14,313 nucleotides of DNA from JAGTVG01 sp964389805 (GCA_964389805.1 CAYMFU010000195.1:1-14313), one strand, 5' to 3'; positions 1 through 6,943 are shown, counted from the first letter of the stretch. Numbers and translations are program-made. Notes: generated from the sequence alone by a model not told the origin.

Positions 1-946
1 TATTATAATCAATAACATAATCGCTATTAAATCCTCGTTCCAGAAGCCTTCCATCCAGATATACCCGCTCAGAATTGGCCAATATGATGATGAAATTTTC
101 ATTTTCCGGACCGTATATCTTATAAGGTCCCATGATGCCATCCAACACATCGACTTGAAACGATGAAAATTTTCCTTTTGATACTGAAACAGACAATTTG
201 CTCTCGGAGCTGATCTGATCACTGAAGTCATACTTTCCGCTGACTTCAGCTCCCTGGACATTTCTATAATACCTTAGAAAATAGGATGATGGATTAGTTA
301 ATACGATATCGCCACCGGCAAGAGAAAAATTGTCATTGTAAATCTGAAAGAATACATTGTCGAAGTCCTGAACCAGCTTAGTGTTCCCTTCGGGTTGGTA
401 AGGGATGTTCTGATCCGTTATTGAGGCCCTGATATTCAGCTTTTCACTTAATCTGCCATCCAATTGAAGATTTAAGACTGAATTAACAAAGATATCCTGC
501 CTGTTTCCAAATGTTATCCCCCTGCTGATAACCCCGGATTTGTTAAGATTAGGTGTGGAAAATAATTCTTCCCTGCGTTCATTTAAAAGCGAAATCCTTG
601 ATTTGGCCGAGGATTTAAAAAAGGCGGTGCTATCGTATACCTCCATACTTTTATGGAACACCTTACTGTGCATTGCATAAGGATAGACTTTATAAATTAA
701 TAATATGGAATCAAGCTTTTGTTTTGGCTGGATCGTAACCTTACCAGTTTCCAATGAGTATTGAATATCAGCTTCGAGGGTTGAATCAACCACATGGATA
801 GATCCTGGAACAATGGTTAATGAATCGAGAATAAAGGGCCTTTCAAAACCGGAAACCCATTTTTGCTTTTCATTGCTTTTCTGGGCCACAGCTTTGAACG
901 AAACGATGATGATCAACAATCCTAATAATCCTCTAATCACTTTCAA
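1..946 (-). CDS. Large exported, probably outer-membrane/cell-surface protein (N-terminal 315 residues, runs off left edge)
   Basis: The frame is open from the window edge to a TTG codon whose last two bases are part of the TGA stop of the upstream kinase gene. A GTG two codons later is the alternative start; no ATG occurs near the N-terminus. The first 22 residues form a signal peptide (basic start, LLGLLIIIVS core, cleavage after AVA before QKS). The rest is rich in alternating hydrophobic/polar strands. Residues 136-235 contain GVISRGITFGNRQDIFVNS, a segment NIPYQPEGNTK and GGDIVLTNPSSYF, which I remember as conserved in uncharacterised large Bacteroidota surface proteins. Residues 294-315 (RVYLDGRLLERG, then DYVIDYN) match the hairpin motif 'VYLNG..L..G.DY.IDY' found in such proteins. 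The function is unknown. The overlap with the kinase suggests translational coupling and a shared role. The start codon is the least certain part. Confidence 0.75.
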   Translation of the reverse strand, partial: MKVIRGLLGLLIIIVSFKAVAQKSNEKQKWVSGFERPFILDSLTIVPGSIHVVDSTLEADIQYSLETGKVTIQPKQKLDSILLIYKVYPYAMHSKVFHKSMEVYDSTAFFKSSAKSRISLLNERREELFSTPNLNKSGVISRGITFGNRQDIFVNSVLNLQLDGRLSEKLNIRASITDQNIPYQPEGNTKLVQDFDNVFFQIYNDNFSLAGGDIVLTNPSSYFLRYYRNVQGAEVSGKYDFSDQISSESKLSVSVSKGKFSSFQVDVLDGIMGPYKIYGPENENFIIILANSERVYLDGRLLERGFNSDYVIDYN

Positions 947-3900
947 GACAACACAGGTAATTCAATATAAAATGAAGTTCCAATTCCAATTCTTGTATCG
1001 AACCACAATTTTCCACCGGCATGCTCCACGGCTCTTTTTGTGATTGCCAGGCCAATTCCCGAACCGCTGTACTTCGTACTGAAATTAGGCATAAAAACTT
1101 TTTCCCGGATTTCTTCAGGAATTCCTTTCCCGTTATCTTCAACAGTTATTAACACCCGTTTTTGAGATGTTTGCTTTAAAGATAAGTGTATAATTGGTTT
1201 AACACCCTTTTCTACAGCCTGGATCCCATTGATGATCAGGTTAGAGACAGAACGGCCTATCCAGTTGGGATCCCCCACAACCCATATGTCTTCCTTGGGA
1301 ATTTCAGTGTAAAACTCAATTTCCTTATTATTAATATAAATGTTGATTGATTTTTTAAGCAATTTAACGATATCAAATTTTTCTTCCTCAGGTATGGGCA
1401 TATGAGCATAATCAGAGAATGACGTTGCGATATCACTTAATGTTTCAATATTATGAAGAAGCGAATTGATCGATTTCTCAAACTTCGATCGTTCTGATTC
1501 CTGAAGATCTGAAAGACGCATATTCAGGTGCTGAAGTGTCAACTTCATAGGTGTAAGCGGATTTTTGATTTCATGCGCCACCTGTTTGGCCATCTCCCTC
1601 CATGCAGCTTCTTTCTCCGTTTGTGCTAGGGCTTTTTTACTTTCTTCAAGTTTAAGAAGCATCTTATTGTATTCAGAGACCATACGGCCAATTTCATCTG
1701 TGGAATTGTATTGAAGGGGCTCATTAATTCCGGTCAATGTTGTTCTTCTTAATCTTTCCGTAACGAACCTGAGAGGAAAAGTCAGGTAATTTGAGGCAAT
1801 AAACGATAGGATGATAAAGCCAATAAATATGATGGTGAAGATCCCCAGGATATTAACAATCAATCCAGTCAGATTCCGGTTGATAATTTCATGCGATCCG
1901 AAAAAAGGTATACTTAATATCCCGATCAGGCTTTTATCATCAGGAGATTTTATGCCTACGTATGCTATTTTATAATCCAGTTTGCCAAAGGATTCATCTA
2001 AAACAAGACTTTTCACACCCATTTCCTTTATCTCAGCTAAAGCTTCCGGATTGATCACCTTCGCCAGTATTCCTTTATCATATATTAGCTTTTGCGTTGC
2101 AACAAGCAGCCTTCCCTTGTTTTGCCGGGCATTGAATATATCCATATCCAACTCAGAAAAATCCGCCAGCTCATTTATACTGCTTTCCAATTCTTCCTTG
2201 TTGAGGAGGTTATCATTGAACCGATCAAGGTAACTAGTCAAATTATTCCCTGTAGTTTCCACGGCATCGAGATATCCCCGGTTGGTCTCTGCTTTATAAT
2301 CACTTGTAGACCGTGTTAAGGTTGTTATACTAATAACAAATAAAGGAATAAAAAAAGCGAGATTAAGAAAAAGCTGTATCCTTGTAATATAGTTCAGTGC
2401 CCTTCCTTTGATATTAAAATATATCACATATCCGATTAATCCAACCAACAGGAAGAAGGAAAGAATGATAAAGAGAAATGAGAAATTTGCAAAGAAATAA
2501 CTCCAGGGATATTTTGGGGAGGAGATAACATAGGTTTTATTATTGTCAGTCTTAAACCCATAATGACGGTAACTCGCTTCACTCAGGCCTCCGTTAAATA
2601 ATTTTTCTCCTTCAAGGTTTTTTTTATTGAAATTACTTTCGAAATTATAATTACCTGAGGTATTCAGCAATGTATCATTACGGAATAAGGCATAATCATA
2701 TTGATCTTCAAAATAATTGAGGGACAAGATGTCGTCAAGTAATAGCCTGGGATACACTCTATAAGGAATAATGCTCTTTAACCGCAAATTAAGTATGATA
2801 TATCCTACGGTTGAATTATAAAGACTTAATGGAATAAAATCCAGATAGATCTTTTTGACTACCCGGATCTCATAATTATAAAAATATATGTTCTCATAAT
2901 CAGTTTTATATTCGTCAATGGCAAAATTCTCGCGTATATGAGAGTATGAGTTGCCGGAGTTCGGGGCGATGGGTTCTCCCCTGCTGTTGAAAATTAAAAT
3001 CCTGATCTCAAACTTATCAAGGTAATTATTCAGGTGTACCCGGCGTATTTTTTCTTCAATGATCTCCTTTGAGCCAAAAGGGCTGGATAACCTCTGTTTT
3101 AAAAACAGATCATTCTGTATTTTTTCCGAGGCTTCCTGCAGGAAGAATTCAGTCATAGGATCGCTCTCCTGCATTAACTGCTCAGCAAACCTGTCCCTGT
3201 TAATTTTCTCCTTGGTTAATCTTACCTTATTTATGGAAATAGCTCCTAAAAGACCTGATACTATAAAAATGACCAGGATATACACAAAAGTCTTGTATTG
3301 CAATTCCACAAAAATAGTTTTTATATCAAGCAGGTATGAAAAATATATAAATCCTATCCCAATCAAACAGACCATGATCACGTGGGTATCGACAAATATG
3401 ACTGATAAAACAAACAGGAGACTACCTGCGAGGATGTAATATGACAGTTTGCGGATATCTTTTCTCGTATACCTGAAAATGATCTTTTGGCTGAAATAGG
3501 TCACAAAAAGCACTATACCTACACCCATGACAAACAAGATATAGCTGAACCACCTGAACATGGAGAAATTGAAGCCGGTTGTCACATCCATTGTCCAACG
3601 TGAATGCGTACTTAAGGATTCAATAATTTTATAGAGGAAATATAAGATGAATAATTGAAGCAATACTGCGCCTACGGTGACAACATTTCTAACAAAACCT
3701 CCTTTTTGCAATACCTGGACAATGTTCCGGTTTGGAATAAATATCCACAGAAAAAAGGAATAATTGATCAAAAGGAACAGGTTTATAAACATATCCCCGA
3801 GGGAGGGATTCAACAGTGAAGATGCATAGTATTTCGAGTCGAAAATAGGCAGATAATTAAAATCAATGGGAAATTGACCGATGAGTATCAATACCCGCAA

Positions 3901-4647
3901 TGATATCAGGGAAAACAATAAAAATCCTATGCCCGGAAAAAGCCCCCTTCTTTTTACTATTCTAACTGATGCCAGATTCAGGAAGATCAACAGGTTGATC
4001 AGCCCAAAGCTAATAATGCTGAACACAAGAAAAGACATCCAGTAATGTCCACCTAAATATCCGGGAAGAAACTCAACAGAAAACAGGAAAGTGCCGTCGG
4101 GCAGGGTTATTGGTTCATATATTTCATCAGCCGATATTCCGACCTCCGAATTAAGAAAAATATCCGGATTGAAACCACTCAATAGGAAATCATTGGATAT
4201 ATTATAATCCACATAAAGTGGTACCAGGGATAATACCTGATGTTCTCTGTTATTTAATGGTTTTTGAACACATAAGAACTTTTTAGTCCCTGCATCTACA
4301 AAGCTTACTGATGAACCGGATTCCAGGAGGGTATCTCTTGGAATAAATTTATTGTCAGACCAGTAAACCAGATCACTCCCCTTAAAAATATATGTAGGGT
4401 AATTAATAAGGTTATTCAGGTCGTGGAATGAAATGCTATCCGAATCAGCAAACCTATCGGATAGTGTGGTATGCTCATGAACCACTTCTTCATAGATACT
4501 GTTGATCTTTCGGTTTATTAATCCAGAGAAGTAACTTTCCTTGTCAACTTTATAAATTTCTACCCAATGCAGAGCCAGCCCAATTGCTATGCTAATGATG
4601 GCAATCCAGAGTGACCTCTTGCTATACCGCTCAAAAAATCTTTTCAA
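943..4647 (-). CDS. Multi-pass HAMP-domain sensor histidine kinase, NtrY-like, 1234 aa
   Basis: This is an inner-membrane histidine kinase of a two-component system. The C-terminal third is standard. A membrane helix (about 927-954) leads into a HAMP domain (955-1004), then HisKA with the phospho-acceptor H1025 in AHEIKNPLTPMK, the NtrY-type H-box. The ATPase domain follows (about 1115-1232), with N-box N1136/N1140 in SNLIINGIQA, D1171 in EDNGKGIP, and G-box GSGIGLAI (1195-1202). The N-terminal 900 residues are unusual: helix 13-29, an exported region to about 202, roughly eight helices between 203 and 473, a second exported domain (474-717), two helices (718-745, 757-778), and a third exported domain (779-925). 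The start is TTG: no ATG lies near it, the frame closes upstream at a TAG, and AAAGGGGG precedes it. The signal sensed cannot be read from the sequence, and no response regulator is in the window. The gene overlaps the surface-protein gene by 4 bp. Confidence 0.93.
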   Translation of the reverse strand: MKRFFERYSKRSLWIAIISIAIGLALHWVEIYKVDKESYFSGLINRKINSIYEEVVHEHTTLSDRFADSDSISFHDLNNLINYPTYIFKGSDLVYWSDNKFIPRDTLLESGSSVSFVDAGTKKFLCVQKPLNNREHQVLSLVPLYVDYNISNDFLLSGFNPDIFLNSEVGISADEIYEPITLPDGTFLFSVEFLPGYLGGHYWMSFLVFSIISFGLINLLIFLNLASVRIVKRRGLFPGIGFLLFSLISLRVLILIGQFPIDFNYLPIFDSKYYASSLLNPSLGDMFINLFLLINYSFFLWIFIPNRNIVQVLQKGGFVRNVVTVGAVLLQLFILYFLYKIIESLSTHSRWTMDVTTGFNFSMFRWFSYILFVMGVGIVLFVTYFSQKIIFRYTRKDIRKLSYYILAGSLLFVLSVIFVDTHVIMVCLIGIGFIYFSYLLDIKTIFVELQYKTFVYILVIFIVSGLLGAISINKVRLTKEKINRDRFAEQLMQESDPMTEFFLQEASEKIQNDLFLKQRLSSPFGSKEIIEEKIRRVHLNNYLDKFEIRILIFNSRGEPIAPNSGNSYSHIRENFAIDEYKTDYENIYFYNYEIRVVKKIYLDFIPLSLYNSTVGYIILNLRLKSIIPYRVYPRLLLDDILSLNYFEDQYDYALFRNDTLLNTSGNYNFESNFNKKNLEGEKLFNGGLSEASYRHYGFKTDNNKTYVISSPKYPWSYFFANFSFLFIILSFFLLVGLIGYVIYFNIKGRALNYITRIQLFLNLAFFIPLFVISITTLTRSTSDYKAETNRGYLDAVETTGNNLTSYLDRFNDNLLNKEELESSINELADFSELDMDIFNARQNKGRLLVATQKLIYDKGILAKVINPEALAEIKEMGVKSLVLDESFGKLDYKIAYVGIKSPDDKSLIGILSIPFFGSHEIINRNLTGLIVNILGIFTIIFIGFIILSFIASNYLTFPLRFVTERLRRTTLTGINEPLQYNSTDEIGRMVSEYNKMLLKLEESKKALAQTEKEAAWREMAKQVAHEIKNPLTPMKLTLQHLNMRLSDLQESERSKFEKSINSLLHNIETLSDIATSFSDYAHMPIPEEEKFDIVKLLKKSINIYINNKEIEFYTEIPKEDIWVVGDPNWIGRSVSNLIINGIQAVEKGVKPIIHLSLKQTSQKRVLITVEDNGKGIPEEIREKVFMPNFSTKYSGSGIGLAITKRAVEHAGGKLWFDTRIGIGTSFYIELPVLS

Positions 4648-4649
4648 TT

Positions 4650-4657
4650 CCCCCTTT
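4650..4657 (-). promoter_or_regulatory. Shine-Dalgarno-like AAAGGGGG before the TTG start of the kinase
   Basis: On the minus strand AAAGGGGG lies 2 nt before TTG; counting only AAAGG, the spacing is 5 nt. Most other genes here have no purine-rich site before the start, which is usual in Bacteroidota. This site therefore supports the non-ATG start, although its spacing is short. Confidence 0.4.
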
Positions 4658-4677
4658 ATCTTAATGATCTAAGGTAA

Positions 4678-4685
4678 AAAATATA
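4678..4685 (-). promoter_or_regulatory. Possible Bacteroidota -7 promoter element (TATATTTT) for the kinase gene
   Basis: The Bacteroidota primary sigma factor recognises a -7 box TAnnTTTG with a loosely conserved TTG near -33. Here TATATTTT matches 7 of the 8 positions, counting the free ones, and would place a transcript start about 25 nt before the kinase TTG codon. I find no convincing TTG at the -33 position. It lies in the only sizeable gap (116 bp) between the oxidase assembly genes and the kinase, where a separate promoter would be expected. Confidence 0.25.
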
Positions 4686-4700
4686 ATCTATTTTGTGAAA

Positions 4701-4742
4701 TGCTGTCAGGAATTTGAAAATTTATAAGGTCTGATAGCAGAC
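4701..4742. other. Two overlapping inverted repeats in the DUF983-kinase gap
   Basis: GTCTG (4729-4733) and CAGAC (4738-4742) form a perfect 5-bp stem with a 4-nt loop. TGCTGTCAG (4701-4709) and CTGATAGCA (4731-4739) form a 9-bp stem with one imperfect pair and a 21-nt loop. The two share an arm and cannot form together. In minus-strand RNA the 5-bp hairpin is followed by AT-rich sequence but no clear U-run, so this is at best a weak terminator for the oxidase unit. Confidence 0.25.
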
Positions 4743-4763
4743 AGAATTAAATTTCCTTGAACT

Positions 4764-5162
4764 TTATCCCTCCTTTTGTGACTCCCTGTAATCTGGTTTA
4801 TAGTTCACACCCCCAAAAATATGCAGGTAAATAACTCTGGAATAGCGGAATATAACTGGAAACAGAACCACCAGGGTTAGCAAAATCGTCGATACATAAA
4901 CATATATTTCCGGATCATTAAAGAAAATAAACAACAGAAAACCCACAATTACGAAAATAGCTACAGAAAAGGCATAGCTAACATACATAGCTCCGGTATA
5001 ATATCCGGGTTCCAGCTCGAAATTCAAGCTGCATTGTGCACAATGCCTGTGCATCTTATCGAACTTCTTCAAATTATACTTTGCAGAAATAAACATATGC
5101 CCTTCCCTACACCTGGGGCATCTTTCCTGAAGAATGGATTCTAATTTTGACCTTTTGGGCAT
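4764..5162 (-). CDS. DUF983 family membrane protein with a two-CxxC N-terminal zinc-ribbon-like region
   Basis: This 132-residue protein fits the DUF983 family in size and pattern. A cytoplasmic N-terminal segment carries CPRC (C15, C18) and CAQC (C41, C44), likely a structural metal site. Then follow the family-typical stretch LEPGYYTGAMYVSY, two membrane helices (about 58-81 and 86-107) and a short tail (YLHIFGGVNYKP). DUF983 genes often sit beside oxidase genes in Bacteroidota and Alphaproteobacteria, which suggests an assembly role, but no biochemical function is established to my knowledge. The ATG at 5162 is needed because the next methionine (residue 23) would remove the first CxxC. 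The gene overlaps the upstream small gene by 56 bp, the longest overlap in the window. It is the last gene of the oxidase unit; a 116-bp gap follows. Confidence 0.88.
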   Translation of the reverse strand: MPKRSKLESILQERCPRCREGHMFISAKYNLKKFDKMHRHCAQCSLNFELEPGYYTGAMYVSYAFSVAIFVIVGFLLFIFFNDPEIYVYVSTILLTLVVLFPVIFRYSRVIYLHIFGGVNYKPDYRESQKEG

Positions 5163-5391
5163 TTTTCTTACTTGCTCTGAACCAAAAATAGGCTATAATG
5201 CCGAACAATAAATAAGGCACTATAAATAAATATAATATGCCTATATTCAAACCTGCTGAGAACTGTTCGCTGTCTCCACTGATGCTATTCTCCATAGAGG
5301 CCCGGCACATGGAACACTGGGCATAGGAGTTTAATTGGAACAGAAAAGTACCCATGAATAAAACTATACTATAGATTACTTTTCTGAACAT
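5107..5391 (-). CDS. Small exported CSMC-motif membrane protein of unknown function, 94 aa
   Basis: The start is the ATG at 5391, 4 nt after the DUF420 stop, which begins with a clean signal peptide. A longer in-frame extension into the DUF420 gene would bury that signal. Residues 1-24 form the signal peptide (VIYSIVLFMGTFLF core, cleavage after SYA). The mature protein begins QCSMCRASMENS, placing C26 and C29 at the extreme N-terminus outside the membrane. A single membrane helix (about 48-71, LNIGILYLFIVPYLLFGIIA) and a basic cytoplasmic tail follow. I recall similar short proteins next to SCO/DUF420 genes in other Bacteroidota, but no family name or function. CxMC with further methionines could bind copper or act as a thiol pair; this is inference from the motif and the neighbours. 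Its 3' end overlaps the DUF983 gene by 56 bp. Confidence 0.8.
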   Translation of the reverse strand: MFRKVIYSIVLFMGTFLFQLNSYAQCSMCRASMENSISGDSEQFSAGLNIGILYLFIVPYLLFGIIAYFWFRASKKNAQKVKIRIHSSGKMPQV

Positions 5392-5395
5392 GATC

Positions 5396-5956
5396 TTAAT
5401 AATACGGTCTGATGAGCAAATATACCACAACTCCTGACACTGATACATATAACCAGATTGGTAACGTAAATCTCACTATCCTTTTATGCTTATCAATCTT
5501 CTCTGTAAGTGCAAAATAGAATGCGAAAAGGACAAAGGGCACTACTATTATTGCCAGCAGGATATGTGAAAGTAAAACTAGCAGATAAATCAACCTGAGG
5601 GAACCAACCAAGGTGGCCTCATCCTCGTCCAAATTTCCATCGTGATTTATATCACCAAATAGGGTTGACGAGGTTGTAGAATGATACAGGATATAAGATA
5701 TCAAAAACAATACTCCCAAAAAAAAGGCAGTACTCATTGCCTTTTTATGCAAGGCCTTGTTTTGATTTTTGATCATTACAAATCCAATCAATAGTACGAG
5801 GGAGGTGATTGTATTTATACTTCCATTTATATGAGGGAGATAAAGATTCCAATTCCCGGAAATTGAAAGCTTACCTGGAATAAACAAGAGAATCGCCACG
5901 ACAAGTGGGATAAATATGGAGAAGAAAAGAATGATATTCGAAATTTTTTTAGACAT
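5396..5956 (-). CDS. DUF420 family membrane protein (CtaM-like oxidase assembly) with an EF-hand-like loop
   Basis: This 186-residue protein has five predicted membrane helices (about 8-27, 48-63, 75-91, 120-150, 165-183). Its histidines H42, H70, H92, H131 (LLSHILLA) and H157 (DKHKR) and its ending (PIWLYVSVSGVVVYLLIRPYY) match DUF420. The family includes Bacillus/Staphylococcus CtaM (YozB), required for a functional aa3 oxidase; I give that link from memory. The basic loops after helices 2 and 4 place the loop between helices 3 and 4 on the periplasmic side. That loop holds DINHDGNLDEDE (102-113), a complete EF-hand calcium loop pattern (D1, N3, D5, G6, L8, E12). The DUF420 sequences I remember have only a short glycine-rich link there. 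The ATG overlaps the end of the SCO-like gene by 8 bp, which indicates translational coupling. Confidence 0.9.
   Translation of the reverse strand: MSKKISNIILFFSIFIPLVVAILLFIPGKLSISGNWNLYLPHINGSINTITSLVLLIGFVMIKNQNKALHKKAMSTAFFLGVLFLISYILYHSTTSSTLFGDINHDGNLDEDEATLVGSLRLIYLLVLLSHILLAIIVVPFVLFAFYFALTEKIDKHKRIVRFTLPIWLYVSVSGVVVYLLIRPYY
5618..5653 (-). other. EF-hand-type calcium loop codons inside the DUF420 gene
   Basis: These 12 codons read D-I-N-H-D-G-N-L-D-E-D-E. Acidic or amide side chains stand at positions 1, 3 and 5, glycine at 6, a hydrophobic residue at 8 and glutamate at 12, as in the canonical EF-hand loop. By the positive-inside rule the loop faces the periplasm, between membrane helices 3 and 4. 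Helical flanks typical of a full EF-hand are not obvious on the N-terminal side (STTSSTLFG), so it may be a dockerin- or calcium-loop-like single site. Confidence 0.6.
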
Positions 5957-6584
5957 GCTGCTTCTTTTTCAAAAGGATCTTAACTTCAAGTATAAGCCGA
6001 TCAATTTCTTCAAAATCATGGATTGCATAAGATCCACGAATTCTTTGCTGATTATCCAGGAGGAGCATAATATCATATATCGCACCTGATCCCTGATTGT
6101 TGTCTGCTGAAATTATGGATTTGATCATTTTGGTCATTTCATTATCGCCAGTATAAAGAACCGAAATATTTTTTTCCGGTTGATCTACTATCTTAACCTG
6201 AATAGATCCGGAATGGTTATTATCTGTAAATACACGTAGTATCCTGACAGATTCTTCGGCCTGAAAAATATCGGAAATGCGCTTGATCTGAAAATCTCTT
6301 TTTTTACGATCAGATTGTGAAGAAACAAATTCAAGTACAATAATATCATTAGCATAACTATCCTGGTCAACCTTTTTCCCGGTAGAATCATAGAGCTCTT
6401 CAAACTTGAAGATCTTGGGATCAGGATCAGTATTAGAAGAAAACGAAGTTGTTTCAAGTTTACCTTCCTCAGAATAAAAAGGCAGATCGAACTCATTATG
6501 GCCAAAAGCCTGGAGAAAAACGTAAACTGCGGCTGGAGTAAGCAGTATACACATCAATACCAATACCTTAATTCCTTTTCTCAT
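5949..6584 (-). CDS. SCO1/SenC-like protein lacking the copper-binding residues
   Basis: SCO proteins are membrane-anchored thioredoxin-fold copper chaperones that help load the CuA site of subunit II. This 211-residue protein has the family frame: one N-terminal helix (about 6-27), the Bacteroidota-style FGHNEFDLPFY, a domain start (KIFKFEELYDSTGKKV), the strand IIVLEFV, RVRIL-like SVRILRVF, and a typical C-terminus (QRIRGSYAIHDFEEIDRLI). Where family members have CxxxCP after the strand, it reads SSQSDRKK (88-95). The later histidine ligand position appears to be Y170 (GAIYDIMLL). The only cysteine is in the membrane anchor. It therefore probably cannot bind copper as SCO does. It is full length with no frameshift, so it is not an obvious pseudogene. 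I chose the ATG at 6584; an adjacent GTG one codon upstream is possible. It lies between the subunit IV and DUF420 genes. Confidence 0.82.
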   Translation of the reverse strand: MRKGIKVLVLMCILLTPAAVYVFLQAFGHNEFDLPFYSEEGKLETTSFSSNTDPDPKIFKFEELYDSTGKKVDQDSYANDIIVLEFVSSQSDRKKRDFQIKRISDIFQAEESVRILRVFTDNNHSGSIQVKIVDQPEKNISVLYTGDNEMTKMIKSIISADNNQGSGAIYDIMLLLDNQQRIRGSYAIHDFEEIDRLILEVKILLKKKQHV

Positions 6585-6622
6585 CACTTCAATGCTTAAA
6601 GGATTTATTTTCCTTTTTAATA

Positions 6623-6943
6623 TTAGTACAAGGAATTTAATATAGAACCACCTTCTGCCAGCAGGGCTACGATAAGCCAGATCACAAATATCGTGGGTAG
6701 AAGGATCGACCAGATAAGAGCCTTCGCTTCATATTTTAAATGCATGAACTCGGAAACGATATAGAAAGCTTTAACGATGGTCAAAGCTACAAATCCGGCA
6801 TAAAGCAGATAACCTCTTGGTAGCGTAAACGCCATAAAGAATTCAATAAGGGTTACAATCCCCAATATCATGGCAATCTTCCAGAGTTTCTTTACTTTTT
6901 TCTTATTAACAGGTTTTACCTCAATAGCAACAACTTGTTCCAT
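6623..6943 (-). CDS. Cytochrome c oxidase subunit IV family protein (prokaryotic type)
   Basis: The product is a 106-residue protein with three membrane helices (about 21-40, 46-64, 75-96) and the family signature around residues 64-72 (SEFMHLKYE) on the loop after helix 2. It is a small accessory subunit of heme-copper oxidases and is thought to stabilise the complex in the inner membrane; it binds no cofactor. The N-terminal 20 residues are basic and cytoplasmic (PVNKKKVKKLWK). Its length and three-helix layout are normal for the family. It follows coxC2 by 17 bp and is followed after 38 bp by the SCO-like gene. A small 6-bp hairpin (AAAGGA/TCCTTT, 6598-6616) occupies that second gap. Confidence 0.9.
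   Translation of the reverse strand: MEQVVAIEVKPVNKKKVKKLWKIAMILGIVTLIEFFMAFTLPRGYLLYAGFVALTIVKAFYIVSEFMHLKYEAKALIWSILLPTIFVIWLIVALLAEGGSILNSLY

Noticed and set aside
3059..3439. 126-codon plus-strand open frame inside the kinase gene.
   Set aside because: It lies wholly antisense to a well-supported coding region and shows no domain or start signal.
5107..5448. Longer 113-codon version of the small CSMC gene.
   Set aside because: The extra 19 residues overlap the DUF420 3' end and precede a clear signal peptide that starts at the ATG at 5391.
6598..6616. AAAGGA/TCCTTT hairpin between the subunit IV and SCO-like genes.
   Set aside because: Only six mostly A-T pairs with a 7-nt loop and no U-run in the minus-strand transcript; expected by chance in AT-rich DNA.
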